NCBI GenBank assembly: GCA_963709425.1 | Contig: CAVPWG010000004.1 | Coordinates: 930,001-994,000, forward strand | Origin: JAICJC01 sp963709425 | GTDB lineage: Bacteria > Actinomycetota > Thermoleophilia > Gaiellales > JAICJC01 | DNA length: 64,000 nt | Direction: 5' to 3' | In this document: one piece after another, positions 46,370 through 54,079 of the stretch | Layout of the letters: every line of letters begins with the position of its first letter | Numbering within the stretch: the stretch's first letter is position 1 | Made by a program: the position numbers and the translations under genes | The notes under the pieces: generated by a model | Databases searched by the model: none | What the model was told of the DNA's origin: nothing | Seen by the model: the letters and a program-made list of their open reading frames with translations, nothing else

Positions 46370-46917
46370 AGGCTCGAGGTCAGCCACAGGCCGAGCAGGA
46401 TCGCGAAGAGCGTGCCACCCGCCAGCGGGAGCACCCAGCCCGGGAAGCGCGACCCACCGCGGACGACCAGCACCTTGACGATGACGGCGCCGTAGATGAC
46501 CGAGCCCAGCAGCGAGTGCACCTGGACGCGGGTCGAGTAGTCGCCGTAGCCGAGCAGGAAGATGCAGTGGTAGGCGACCGGCAGCGTCAGCAGGATCGCG
46601 AGCCGGCCCGACCATCGGTGCACGGTGCCGACCGCCGCGCCTATCGGCAGGTGGAGGCGCTCATAGATGTGGGCGGCGGTGACGACCTGGAAGCAGGCCA
46701 GCACTACGGCGGCGGTCGCGAGCCACACCTTGAGGTGGATCGGGTCCGAGAAGAAGAGCTTCAGGTAGCTCGGCGGGTAGAGGCCCGGGGCGAGCGTGTT
46801 GTGCTTCGCGATGACCCCCACGGTCAGCGACACGAGCGCGAAGAGGACGAGCGCCGCGGCCAGCCAGAGCCGGTTCGCGCGGGGGGCGTCGGGCGCAGCT
46901 GCCACGGCCGGGATCAT
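46336..46917 (-). CDS. DUF6529-like membrane protein
   Basis: A 193-residue integral membrane protein with about five helices, e.g. RLWLAAALVLFALVSLTVGVIA and VIYGAVIVKVLVV. The segment LFFSDPIHLKVWLATAAVVLACFQVVTAAHIYERLHLP and the conserved histidines (VHRWSGRLAILLTLPVAYHC, QVHSLLGSVIYG) resemble haem-coordinating four-helix membrane cytochromes of the b561/ferric-reductase type. I recall similar actinobacterial proteins under DUF6529. Function unknown; possible membrane electron transfer. It is divergent from a TetR gene with an inverted repeat between, and overlaps the HD-domain gene downstream. Confidence 0.8.
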   Translation of the reverse strand: MIPAVAAAPDAPRANRLWLAAALVLFALVSLTVGVIAKHNTLAPGLYPPSYLKLFFSDPIHLKVWLATAAVVLACFQVVTAAHIYERLHLPIGAAVGTVHRWSGRLAILLTLPVAYHCIFLLGYGDYSTRVQVHSLLGSVIYGAVIVKVLVVRGGSRFPGWVLPLAGGTLFAILLGLWLTSSLWFFQNVGVGI

Positions 46918-46953
46918 AGGCGGGGACTCGGCTCGAGTGTTTGTCGTCCGACC

Positions 46954-46973
46954 GGTCAGTTATGGTGCTGACC
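46954..46973. promoter_or_regulatory. Candidate TetR operator
   Basis: GGTCAG (46954-46959) and CTGACC (46968-46973) form a perfect inverted repeat with an eight-base spacer, directly before the tetR ATG at 46974. GGTCAGTTA also recurs as a direct repeat just inside the gene (from 46978). The site would repress tetR itself and possibly the divergent DUF6529 operon. Confidence 0.5.
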
Positions 46974-47543
46974 ATGGGTCAGTTACGAGCGCGAAGCGAC
47001 CAGGCAAAGGCCGACCGGCGCCTCCACATCCTCGGGTGCGCGGCCGCCGTCTGCGCCGCGTCGGGCTACGACGAGCTGACCGTCGCTGACGTCGCCGAGC
47101 GGGCCGGGGTCGCCAAGGGCACGGTGTTCCGGTACTTCCCGACCAAGGAGGATCTCGGCCGGGCCCTCGCCGGCCAGCACCTGGCGCGCTGGGCCGACGA
47201 CCTCGACCGCCGCCTGGCCCGCCTCCCCGGGCCGCCGGCGCCCGACACCGCGGCCCGGCTCCTGGTCGAGTCGCTGGCCGGGCGGCGCGACCTGCTGGCG
47301 CTCGCGGCCGGAGGGCTCGTCCCGGCCGACGTGCTCGACGAGACTCCCGCAGCCCGTGCGCTCGAGCGCGCGCTCCCCTATCTGGGCGAGGGCGGCGGCC
47401 GTCTCATGCGCACGGCGCTCGCCTCCGCGGCCGGCCTGCGGGCGACCCTCCGCGACGACGCTCTGTTCCGCGTCGAGCTCCATCACACGCTCCGGGCCCA
47501 CATCGCCGGCCTCCGTTCGGCGCGGCAACGCGCTAGCGTCTAG
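46974..47543 (+). CDS. TetR-family transcriptional regulator
   Basis: A 189-residue protein, start set at MGQLRARSDQAKADRRLHIL (earlier in-frame starts at 46941 and 46962 lie in or before the operator). The helix-turn-helix is LTVADVAERAGVAKGTVFRYFPTKEDLGRAL at about residues 37-67. The C-terminal domain is alanine- and leucine-rich and not specific. Targets are probably its own promoter and the divergent DUF6529-HD-enoyl-CoA-hydratase genes. The mscL gene follows 28 bp later with its own strong ribosome-binding site. Confidence 0.9.
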   Translation: MGQLRARSDQAKADRRLHILGCAAAVCAASGYDELTVADVAERAGVAKGTVFRYFPTKEDLGRALAGQHLARWADDLDRRLARLPGPPAPDTAARLLVESLAGRRDLLALAAGGLVPADVLDETPAARALERALPYLGEGGGRLMRTALASAAGLRATLRDDALFRVELHHTLRAHIAGLRSARQRASV

Positions 47544-47571
47544 CCGAAAGCAACCCGGGGAGGGACGCTCG

Positions 47572-47982
47572 ATGCTCACGGAATTCAAGACGTTCCTCTT
47601 GCGGGGCAACGTCATCGACCTGGCGGTCGCGGTCGTCATCGCCACCGCGTTCGGCGCGGTCGTCGCCGCGTTCGTCGCCGACCTGATCACGCCGCTCATC
47701 GCCGCGATCGGCGGCAACCAGGATTTCTCGACGCTCAAGTTCGAGATCAACGACAGCCAGTTCCTGTACGGCTCGTTCATCAACGCGCTCCTGTCGTTCG
47801 TGCTCGTCGCCGCCGCGGTGTTCTTCTTCGTCGTGAAGCCCGTGAACGCGATGGCAGCGCGGCGGGCCAAGGAGGAGCCGGCACCGACGACCCGCGACTG
47901 CCCGGAGTGCCTGAGCGAGATCGCGCTCGCCGCGCGCCGCTGCGCCTACTGCACGGCCGAGGTCGGACCCGCGACCGCGTGA
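47572..47982 (+). CDS. mscL: Large-conductance mechanosensitive channel MscL with C-terminal zinc ribbon
   Basis: A 136-residue protein from ATG 47572, with a GGGGAGGG ribosome-binding site. The N-terminal 100 residues are MscL: the amphipathic N-helix (LTEFKTFLLRGNVIDLAVAVVIATAFGAVVAAFVADLITPLI), a periplasmic loop and TM2 (FINALLSFVLVAAAVFFFVVKPVNAM). After a short linker, DCPECLSEIALAARRCAYCTAEV is a CPxC...CxxC zinc-ribbon module in place of the usual C-terminal helix bundle. MscL pentamers release solutes on hypo-osmotic shock. The cytoplasmic ribbon may stabilise the pentamer or bind a partner. The stop overlaps the phosphoesterase start (GTGA). Confidence 0.93.
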   Translation: MLTEFKTFLLRGNVIDLAVAVVIATAFGAVVAAFVADLITPLIAAIGGNQDFSTLKFEINDSQFLYGSFINALLSFVLVAAAVFFFVVKPVNAMAARRAKEEPAPTTRDCPECLSEIALAARRCAYCTAEVGPATA

Positions 47983-48908
47983 CGCGCCGCCTCAGGCTCC
48001 TCTCGATCGGCGTCGCCGTGTTGGCGGCGCTGGCGACGGCGCCGACCGCAATGGCCGACACCGCGCCGGCCCCGCACCTGCGCGCGCCGCACGCCTGCGG
48101 CCGAACGCCGCACAAGCGCCCGCGGATCCGGCACGTGATCGTGATCGTGCTCGAGAACCACCCGTACCCGAAGATCATCGGCCGCGCGCCCTTCATCACC
48201 TCGCTCGCGCACCGCTGCGGCCTTGCCGCCGACTATCACCACAACGCCAAGGTGAGCCTGCCCAACTACCTGGCGATGACGAGCGGATCGACGCACGGGC
48301 TGCGCCGAAACTGTACGCCGAAGCAGTGCCCCGTCGGCGGGCCGAGCATCTTCACCCAGCTCGCCCGCCACAACAAGAAGTGGCGCGCCTACCAGGAGTC
48401 GATGCCCGGCCGGTGCGGCCGGGCCTCTTCCGGCCTCTATGCGGCCCGGCACAACCCGGTCGTCTATTACCGGCGAATCGGAGACCGAAAGTGCCGGCGG
48501 CACGTCGTCCCGTTGGGCCCGCGCGGGTCAGGCGCCCTCACCCGGGCCCTGAACCACAAGGGCACGCCCGCCTACATGTTCGTGACGCCGAACCTGTGCC
48601 ACGACATGCACGACTGCTCGGTGGCGGTCGGGGACGTGTGGGTCTCGGCCTGGGTGCGGATGATGGTGAAGAGCCGGGCCTACCGCGCCGGCCACACCGC
48701 CATCTTCCTCACGTTCGACGAGGGGTCGGACCGGGTGGGCCACATCCCCACCGTGGTCGTGAGCCCCTACACCCACGCCCACACCGTGTCACACAAGCGC
48801 TACACGCACTTCTCGCTCATGCGGACGACCGCGAAGGTGCTGGGATTACGGAGATGCCTCGGAAAGGCCTGCTCGGTTCGAGGCCTTTCCAAGGCATTCC
48901 GTCTGTAG
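47979..48908 (+). CDS. Secreted phosphoesterase (phospholipase C/acid phosphatase-like)
   Basis: A 309-residue protein from a GTG overlapping the mscL stop. Residues 1-28 are a signal peptide (RRLRLLSIGVAVLAALATAPTAMADTAPA). The mature part has HVIVIVLENHPYPKIIG (alkaline-phosphatase-superfamily metal motif ending in Glu-Asn), NYLAMTSGSTHG with the probable nucleophile, FVTPNLCHDMHDCS and IFLTFDEGSD with HIPTVVVSPYTHAH, the remaining metal ligands. The family includes bacterial phospholipases C and acid phosphatases (phosphoesterase family). Eight or so cysteines suggest disulfides. The coupling to mscL is odd and could mean only shared expression. Its last codons form one arm of a hairpin. 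Confidence 0.87.
   Translation: MTRRLRLLSIGVAVLAALATAPTAMADTAPAPHLRAPHACGRTPHKRPRIRHVIVIVLENHPYPKIIGRAPFITSLAHRCGLAADYHHNAKVSLPNYLAMTSGSTHGLRRNCTPKQCPVGGPSIFTQLARHNKKWRAYQESMPGRCGRASSGLYAARHNPVVYYRRIGDRKCRRHVVPLGPRGSGALTRALNHKGTPAYMFVTPNLCHDMHDCSVAVGDVWVSAWVRMMVKSRAYRAGHTAIFLTFDEGSDRVGHIPTVVVSPYTHAHTVSHKRYTHFSLMRTTAKVLGLRRCLGKACSVRGLSKAFRL
48854..48897 (+). terminator. Hairpin spanning the phosphoesterase 3' end
   Basis: ATGCCTCGGAAAGGCC (48854-48869) pairs with GGCCTTTCC-A-AGGCAT (48882-48897) with one C/A mismatch and a twelve-base loop. It is encoded within the last 20 codons of the phosphoesterase and precedes a second hairpin, so it probably contributes to termination. Confidence 0.5.
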
Positions 48909-48926
48909 GAGTGGAAGGACTCCTAC
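48905..48926 (+). terminator. Second hairpin after the phosphoesterase stop
   Basis: GTAGGAGT (48905-48912) and ACTCCTAC (48919-48926) form a perfect 8-bp stem with the loop GGAAGG, starting at the TAG stop itself. With the preceding hairpin it makes a double terminator-like structure lacking a T-tract. Confidence 0.5.
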
Positions 48927-49228
48927 TGTGCGGAGGCGATCCGACGGACGAGCGCAAACTCGAAGCGCCTGCCGTCACGTGCCGCCGGCCGATCGCCCGC
49001 AGCGGAGACCACGGTCGTCCGCCGGAGCGCGGCATCTGCGTGCATTGCCGCCATCCTGGCGTCTGTGGTGCGATCCATTGCTGCGATAGGTGAGACGAGC
49101 ATGTGACGACCCCCTGAAGGTAGTGGGCGGCGCCGCCTCGTGACCCCCGTACAGTCGGCGGCGCCGTGCCCAATACCCTCCAGATAGCCGACGCGTCCAA
49201 GGGCGTCAATGAGTTTCCCGGAGTCCAT
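48923..49228 (-). CDS. Possible small hypothetical protein
   Basis: An open frame of 101 codons begins MDSGKLIDALGRVGYLEG at 49228 with a good AAAGGA site about 6 bp upstream. It is Arg- and Ala-rich, with one cysteine and no recognisable motif or membrane segment. High-GC DNA gives many such frames, and its 3' end enters the hairpin region, so it may be chance. The only positive evidence is the ribosome-binding site and the absence of any other gene here. Confidence 0.25.
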   Translation of the reverse strand: MDSGKLIDALGRVGYLEGIGHGAADCTGVTRRRRPLPSGGRHMLVSPIAAMDRTTDARMAAMHADAALRRTTVVSAAGDRPAARDGRRFEFALVRRIASAQ

Positions 49229-49336
49229 ACGATTCCTTTACGGGTGGGAAAGATCGCGTGCGCCCTTGCGGCGGCGTCGCCCAGGGTGTAGACCATCGCC
49301 GCACTCACAGACACACTCCCCGCGGAAGGAGTCTCG
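48927..49336. other. Intergenic region between the phosphoesterase and CO-dehydrogenase-like operon
   Basis: About 410 bp without a confident gene. It contains the possible small minus-strand frame above. A GC-rich inverted segment (GGCGGCGCCGCC, about 49128-49139, with GGCGGCGCCG again near 49157) may be a secondary-structure element. An ACTCC...GGAGT pair at about 49316-49332 encloses part of the coxS-like ribosome-binding site. The operon promoter presumably lies here, but I see no convincing -35/-10 pair. Confidence 0.4.
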
Positions 49337-49804
49337 GTGAAACGGGCGGTCACCATCTCGGTGAACGGGGTGTCTCACGCGACGGGGGTCGAGCCGCGCA
49401 CGCTGCTCGTCCACTTCCTGCGTGAGCACCTGAATCTGACAGGCACCCACGTCGGCTGCGACACCTCGAACTGCGGCGCGTGCACCGTGTGGCTCGACGG
49501 CCTGGCAGTCAAATCGTGCACGGTGCTCGCCGTCCAGGCCGACGGCGCGGAGGTGACGACGATCGAGGCCATCGCCGCGAACGGCGACCTGCACCCGGTC
49601 CAGCGCGCCTTCAACGAGGAGCACGGCCTCCAGTGCGGCTACTGCACGCCGGGCATGGTGATGGCGGCGATCAAGCTGCTCGAGTCGAACCCCGACCCGA
49701 CCGACGCCGAGATCCGGCGCGGGCTCGAGGGCAACCTGTGCCGCTGCACCGGCTACGAGAACGTCGTCGCCGCCGTGCGGACGGCGGCGGGGGTGACCGT
49801 GTGA
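49337..49804 (+). CDS. Molybdenum hydroxylase small subunit, 2x[2Fe-2S] (CoxS-like)
   Basis: A 155-residue protein from GTG 49337 with a GGAAGGAG ribosome-binding site. The plant-ferredoxin-type cluster ligands are in CDTSNCGACTVWLDGLAVKSC. The second cluster is bound by CGYCTPGMVMAA and CRCTGYENVV in the helical domain. This is the electron-transfer subunit of xanthine oxidase-family hydroxylases, including aerobic CO dehydrogenases. It passes electrons from the molybdenum subunit to the FAD subunit. The TGA overlaps the ATG of the large subunit by one base. The gene order S-L-M-G is a permuted form of the usual coxMSL. Confidence 0.95.
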   Translation: MKRAVTISVNGVSHATGVEPRTLLVHFLREHLNLTGTHVGCDTSNCGACTVWLDGLAVKSCTVLAVQADGAEVTTIEAIAANGDLHPVQRAFNEEHGLQCGYCTPGMVMAAIKLLESNPDPTDAEIRRGLEGNLCRCTGYENVVAAVRTAAGVTV

Positions 49805-52152
49805 TGGCCATCGCAACCGAGCAATCGAAGGGCATCGGGCAGGCCGTCCACCGCAAGGAGGACAAGAAGCTCCTCACCGGCAAGGGCCGGTACGTCGACG
49901 ACCTGAAGCTCCCGGGCATGCAGCACATGGCGGTCGTGCGCAGCACCCACGCACACGCCGACATCACCGGCATCGACACGTCCAGGGCGAAGGCGATGCC
50001 GGGCGTCACGGCCGTCCTGACCGGCGACGACCTCGAGTTCGCGGCCGGCGTGCCGTGCGCCTCGAACCCCACGGGCGAGATGGTGCACCCGGTGCGCCCG
50101 CCGCTCGCGAAGGGGCGGGTGCGGCACGCGGGCGAGCCCGTCGCCGTCGTGATCGCGGCCGACCGCTACACGGCGGCCGACGCCGCTGCGCTGGTCGAGG
50201 TGTCGTACAACCCGCTCCCCGCCGTCATCACACCGGCGGCGGCGCTGGCCGACGGTGCGCCGAAGATCCACGCGGAGCTCGACTCGAACGTCGCGCTCGT
50301 CCTGGCCCACAAGACCGACGGCGTCGACGAGGCGTTCGCGAACGCCGAGGTCGTGGTCAAGCACACGATCCGAAACCAGCGGCTGATCCACGTCCCGATC
50401 GAGACCCGTGGCGTCGTCGCCGACTGGAACACGGCCTCCGACGAGCTCGTCGTGTACAGCTCGACCCAGGTGCCGCACTTCCTGCGAACGTTCCTGGCGA
50501 TCGTCTGCGGCGTCAGCGAAGCCAAGGTGCGGGCGATCGCGCCCGACGTCGGCGGCGGGTTCGGCTCCAAGCTGAACACGTATGCCGAGGAGTTCATCGC
50601 AGCCGCCGCGTCGCGCAAGGTCGGCGCTCCGGTGAAATGGATCGAGGAGCGCTCCGAGGCGATGCTCGCGACCTGCCACGGCCGCGCCCAGGACGCCACC
50701 ATGGAGCTGGCTGCGACGAAGGACGGCAAGGTGCTCGCGATGCGGGTGCACTACGTCCAGGACTACGGCTCCTACCTCCAGATGCTGACGCCGCTCATCT
50801 CGCAGCTCACGCTGCTCATGTCGCCGGGCGCGTACGCCATCCCGGAGGTCGACGTCACCGTCACGAACGTCTACACCAACACCGTGCCGACCGATGCGCT
50901 GCGCGGGGCCGGCCGGCCGGAGGCCACGCACGCCATCGAGCGGATGATGGACATCCTGGCGCGCGAGCTCGGCATGAGCCGCACGGAGATCCGGCGCCGG
51001 AACTTCCCCCAGGAGTTCCCGTTCACGACGGCGATCGGGCTCATGTACGACTCGGGCGACTACGACAAGACGCTCGACAAGCTGCTCGAGGAGAGCGACT
51101 CGAAGGACGAGTTCGAGAAGCGGCGGGCCGAGGCGGCCTCGCGCGGGAAGCTGCTCGGGCGCGGTCTCTCGACGTGGGTCGAGGTGTGCGGCTTCGTGCC
51201 GTCCGACGTCGCCCGAAGCGTGCTCGGCCTCACGCCGGGCGGATGGGAGAGCTCGACGGTGCGGATGCACCCCACCGGCAAGGTCACGGTCATCACCGGC
51301 ACCTCGCCGCACGGCCAGGGCCACGCCACGTCGTGGTCGCAGATCATCGAGACCGAGCTCGGGATCCCCTTCGACGACGTCGAGGTGATCCACGGCGACA
51401 CGGCGTTCGCGCCGTACGGCCTCGGCACCTACGGGAGCCGCAGCGTCGCCGTCGGCGGGACGGCCGTCCATCTCGCGGCGACGAAGCTGCGCGACAAGGC
51501 CCAGCTCGTGGCGGCCCAGATGCTCGAGGCATCGTCCGACGACATCGAATTCTCGGGCGGCACGTTCTCGGTCAAGGGCAGCCCCGACAAGAGCGTCACG
51601 ATGCAGGAGGTGGCGTTCCGGGCCTGGCAGGCGTTCAACATGCCGGAGGGCGTGACGCCGGGGCTGGACGAGACGGTGTTCTTCGACCCGCCGAACTGCG
51701 TGTTCCCATTCGGCGCCCATGGCTGCGAGGTGGAGGTCGACAAGGAGACGGGCAAGGTCGAGATCACGGGCTACATCGCCGTGGACGACTGCGGCAACGT
51801 CATCAACCCGGCGATCGTGGCCGGGCAGGTACACGGCGGCGTCGTGCACGGCATCGGCCAGGCGCTCTACGAGGGCGCCGTCTACGACGCGAACGGGCAG
51901 CTCCTCACAGGCTCGCTCGTGGAGTACGTCATCCCGTCGGCGGTCGAGGCGCCGCCGATCCAGACGCACCACACGGTGACGCCGTCACCGACGAACCCGC
52001 TCGGCGTGAAGGGGATCGGCGAGGCGGGCACGATCGCATCGACGCCGGCCGTGGTCGGCGCCGTCTGCGACGCGCTCGGCGTCCGGGACATCGACATGCC
52101 GCTCCACCCGGAGACGGTCTGGCGCGCGATGCAGGAAGGAGGCCGGGCATGA
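49804..52152 (+). CDS. Molybdenum hydroxylase large subunit, CO-dehydrogenase form II-like (CoxL-like)
   Basis: A 782-residue molybdopterin-binding subunit from ATG 49804 (MAIATEQSKGIGQAVHRKEDKKLLTGKGRYVDDL). Conserved stretches include IAPDVGGGFGSKLNTY, TSPHGQGHATSW, TYGSRSVAVGG and the C-terminal GVKGIGEAGTIASTPAVVGAVCDALG with the active-site glutamate. The signature loop that carries AYxCSFR in true form I CO dehydrogenases reads DALRGAGRPE, close to the AYRGAGR of form II. The selenium/copper-binding cysteine is absent, so atmospheric CO oxidation is not supported. The substrate could be an aldehyde, a heterocycle or an aromatic acid. It is coupled to both flanking subunits. Confidence 0.94.
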   Translation: MAIATEQSKGIGQAVHRKEDKKLLTGKGRYVDDLKLPGMQHMAVVRSTHAHADITGIDTSRAKAMPGVTAVLTGDDLEFAAGVPCASNPTGEMVHPVRPPLAKGRVRHAGEPVAVVIAADRYTAADAAALVEVSYNPLPAVITPAAALADGAPKIHAELDSNVALVLAHKTDGVDEAFANAEVVVKHTIRNQRLIHVPIETRGVVADWNTASDELVVYSSTQVPHFLRTFLAIVCGVSEAKVRAIAPDVGGGFGSKLNTYAEEFIAAAASRKVGAPVKWIEERSEAMLATCHGRAQDATMELAATKDGKVLAMRVHYVQDYGSYLQMLTPLISQLTLLMSPGAYAIPEVDVTVTNVYTNTVPTDALRGAGRPEATHAIERMMDILARELGMSRTEIRRRNFPQEFPFTTAIGLMYDSGDYDKTLDKLLEESDSKDEFEKRRAEAASRGKLLGRGLSTWVEVCGFVPSDVARSVLGLTPGGWESSTVRMHPTGKVTVITGTSPHGQGHATSWSQIIETELGIPFDDVEVIHGDTAFAPYGLGTYGSRSVAVGGTAVHLAATKLRDKAQLVAAQMLEASSDDIEFSGGTFSVKGSPDKSVTMQEVAFRAWQAFNMPEGVTPGLDETVFFDPPNCVFPFGAHGCEVEVDKETGKVEITGYIAVDDCGNVINPAIVAGQVHGGVVHGIGQALYEGAVYDANGQLLTGSLVEYVIPSAVEAPPIQTHHTVTPSPTNPLGVKGIGEAGTIASTPAVVGAVCDALGVRDIDMPLHPETVWRAMQEGGRA

Positions 52153-52967
52153 TCCCGCAGGAGTTCGACTACGAGCACCCGAGCTCGGTCGCCGACGCGA
52201 TCGCGATGCTCCGAGAGCACGGCGACGAGGCGCGCATCCTCGCCGGCGGGCACTCACTGGTGCCGCTCATGAAGCTGCGGCTGGCGGCGCCGGATGCGCT
52301 CATCGACATCGGCGGGATCGCGTCGCTGCGGGGCATCACCGACACGCCCGGCTCGATCACGATCGGCGCGCTCACCACCCACGCGCAGGTGGCCGGATCG
52401 GACGTGGTCGCGGGCGGCTGCCCGATCCTGGCCGAGGCCGCGGCCGGGATCGGCGACTCGCAGGTGCGAAACCGCGGGACGATCGGGGGGTCGCTGGCCA
52501 ACGCCGACCCGCACGGCGACCTGCCGGCCGTGTTCCTCGCGCTGGACGGCGACGTGACGGTCGAGGGGTCGGGCGGGGAGCGGACGATCTCCGCGGCCGA
52601 CCTCGTCGTCGACTACCTCCAGACGTCGCTGTCGGCGGACGAGATCCTGACGGCGGTGCGGGTGCCGAAGGCGGCCAGGAGCGCGTACGTCAAGTTCAAC
52701 CGGCGTGCGCAGGACTGGGCGATCGTCGGCGCGGCGGCGGTCGTCGACGGAGCGTCGGCCCGGATCGCGCTGACCGGCGTCGCAGCCAAGCCGGTGCGTG
52801 CAACGGCGGCCGAGGCGGCGTTCTCGGGTGCGAATGCGGCCGAGGCCGCGGAGCATGCCGCCGAAGGGCTCGACCCGCCGTCCGACACGGCGGCGTCGGG
52901 CGAGTATCGGGCGCATCTCGCGAAGGTGCTGGTGCGCAGGGCCCTCGAAGCCGCGCTGGCGCGGTAG
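52149..52967 (+). CDS. Molybdenum hydroxylase FAD-binding subunit (CoxM-like)
   Basis: A 272-residue subunit from an ATG overlapping the large-subunit stop (ATGA). It starts MIPQEFDYEHPSSVADAIAMLREHG, and the FAD motifs are ILAGGHSLVPLMKLRLAAP and RNRGTIGGSLANADPHGDLPAV. The C-terminal domain has KFNRRAQDWAIVGAAAVV, normal for CoxM/xanthine dehydrogenase medium subunits. It takes electrons from the iron-sulfur subunit and hands them to an acceptor, quinone or other. The coxG-type gene follows after 3 bp. Confidence 0.95.
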   Translation: MIPQEFDYEHPSSVADAIAMLREHGDEARILAGGHSLVPLMKLRLAAPDALIDIGGIASLRGITDTPGSITIGALTTHAQVAGSDVVAGGCPILAEAAAGIGDSQVRNRGTIGGSLANADPHGDLPAVFLALDGDVTVEGSGGERTISAADLVVDYLQTSLSADEILTAVRVPKAARSAYVKFNRRAQDWAIVGAAAVVDGASARIALTGVAAKPVRATAAEAAFSGANAAEAAEHAAEGLDPPSDTAASGEYRAHLAKVLVRRALEAALAR

Positions 52968-52970
52968 CGG

Positions 52971-53561
52971 ATGCAGTTCTCGAACGAGTTCGCGGCTCCG
53001 GCGGCCCCCGACGACGTCTTCGCCACCCTGATGGACGTGCGCGGCGTCGCCGGGTGCCTGCCCGGGGCCTCGATCGGCGAGGACACGGAGGACGGCGGCC
53101 TCGAGGCGACGGTCGCCGTCAAGGTCGGCCCGATCCGGATGAGCTACGGCGGCACCGTCCACGTGATCGAGCGCGACGACGCGGCCCGAGAGGCCACCAT
53201 GCGCGTGCGGGCCCGCGAGCAGCGCGGCCAGGGGACGGCGGAGGCCACGCTTGGCCTGTCCGTCGCCGAGGACGGCAACGGCGGCTCGCGGGCGACGGTC
53301 ACCACCGACCTCATGGTCACGGGCCGGGTCGCTCAGATGGGGGCCGGGATCATGCAGGACGTGGCGTCGTCGATGGTCGACGACTTCGCGGCCTGCCTGA
53401 GCGCGCGGATGACGCCGGCGGCCCCGGCGGCGGCTCCGGCGGCAGCCGCCCCTCCGCCTCCGCCTCAGCCTCCTCCTCAGGCGGCGAGCGAGGTGAAGGC
53501 CCTGCCGCTCCTCTGGAAGGCCCTCAAGGCCAGGCTGGGCCGCCTCTTCGGCCGCGGCTGA
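52971..53561 (+). CDS. coxG: CoxG-family SRPBCC protein (membrane recruitment/quinone-linked)
   Basis: A 196-residue protein from ATG 52971. Residues 1-145 are a CoxG/SRPBCC fold (MQFSNEFAAPAAPDDVFATLMDVRGVAGCLPGA, DLMVTGRVAQMGAGIMQDVASSMVDDFAACL). A Pro/Ala linker of about 30 residues follows, then a basic amphipathic C-terminal tail (LLWKALKARLGRLFGRG) suited to membrane attachment. In CO-oxidising bacteria CoxG tethers the enzyme to the membrane and is linked to quinone electron transfer. Its presence suggests this form-II-like enzyme also feeds the respiratory chain. No coxDEF maturation genes are in the window. The 3' end is overlapped by the convergent CxxC-protein gene. Confidence 0.92.
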   Translation: MQFSNEFAAPAAPDDVFATLMDVRGVAGCLPGASIGEDTEDGGLEATVAVKVGPIRMSYGGTVHVIERDDAAREATMRVRAREQRGQGTAEATLGLSVAEDGNGGSRATVTTDLMVTGRVAQMGAGIMQDVASSMVDDFAACLSARMTPAAPAAAPAAAAPPPPPQPPPQAASEVKALPLLWKALKARLGRLFGRG

Positions 53562-53992
53562 GCCATCGCCGCTCGCTGTGCCAGCGCATCATGGTGCGCA
53601 CGCTCGGAGGCCGCGCGCCTTCGACAGACACGGCGCGCCGGAGAACGTCGATCGTCGACCGCGGCGGTTCACCGGCCGCAAACAGCCGCTCCGCCTCGTT
53701 GCGCAGGCCGGCCCACGTGTAGCTGCCCGGGCGTGGACGCGCCTCGGTCGGTCGCAGTGCGCGCAGCGTGCGCCGCCAGCGCCTTGCTCCGCGCCGCGGT
53801 CAGACAGCCGTTGGCGGCCCAGACGCGCGCGAGCGCGCGGACGAAGACGCGCCCCTCTTCTCGTCGCTGGAACTCACGCGACGCGTGAGCTGCGCAGAGC
53901 GCGATCGTGACGCCGTAGCCAAGGCTCAGCGGCCGTGTCGGTCCCTGCGTCCGGTCGGCGCAGATCGCGCAGTCGATCATCGGTCGAGCCAT
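53524..53992 (-). pseudogene. Small CxxC/zinc-site hypothetical protein, frame break
   Basis: From ATG 53992 (MARPMIDCAICADRTQGPTRPLSLGYGVTIALCAAHASREF) the frame has a CAIC pair and a later C-x2-H, a plausible zinc site, then a basic helix region (RREEGRVFVRALARVWAANGCLTAARSKALAAH). Near 53735 the frame breaks. A neighbouring frame gives coherent sequence (RPRPGSYTWAGLRNEAERLFAAGEPP, then RRAVSVEGARPPSVRTMMRWHSERRW) to a TGA at 53524, for about 155 residues. The C-terminal part looks helical and DNA-binding-like, but I recognise no family. The repaired gene would overlap coxG by 38 bp, convergent. Homologue alignment would settle whether the joined frame is real. Confidence 0.55.
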
Positions 53993-54079
53993 CTCGATCT
54001 CATCATGCCGACCGTCTCTGCGCGTGTCTGGTGCCGAGCGCAAACAACAGCGTCACGAAAGAGCACACGAGCTCGAGGC

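Noticed and set aside
48854..48897. tRNA gene, suggested by a GGTTCGAGGCC T-arm-like string
   Set aside because: No acceptor, D or anticodon arm can be placed around it; the sequence is a simple hairpin with TTCGA in the loop.
49804..52152. Bona fide CO-oxidising (form I) CO dehydrogenase
   Set aside because: The active-site loop is ALRGAGR without the cysteine of AYxCSFR, so CO oxidation is not supported by sequence.
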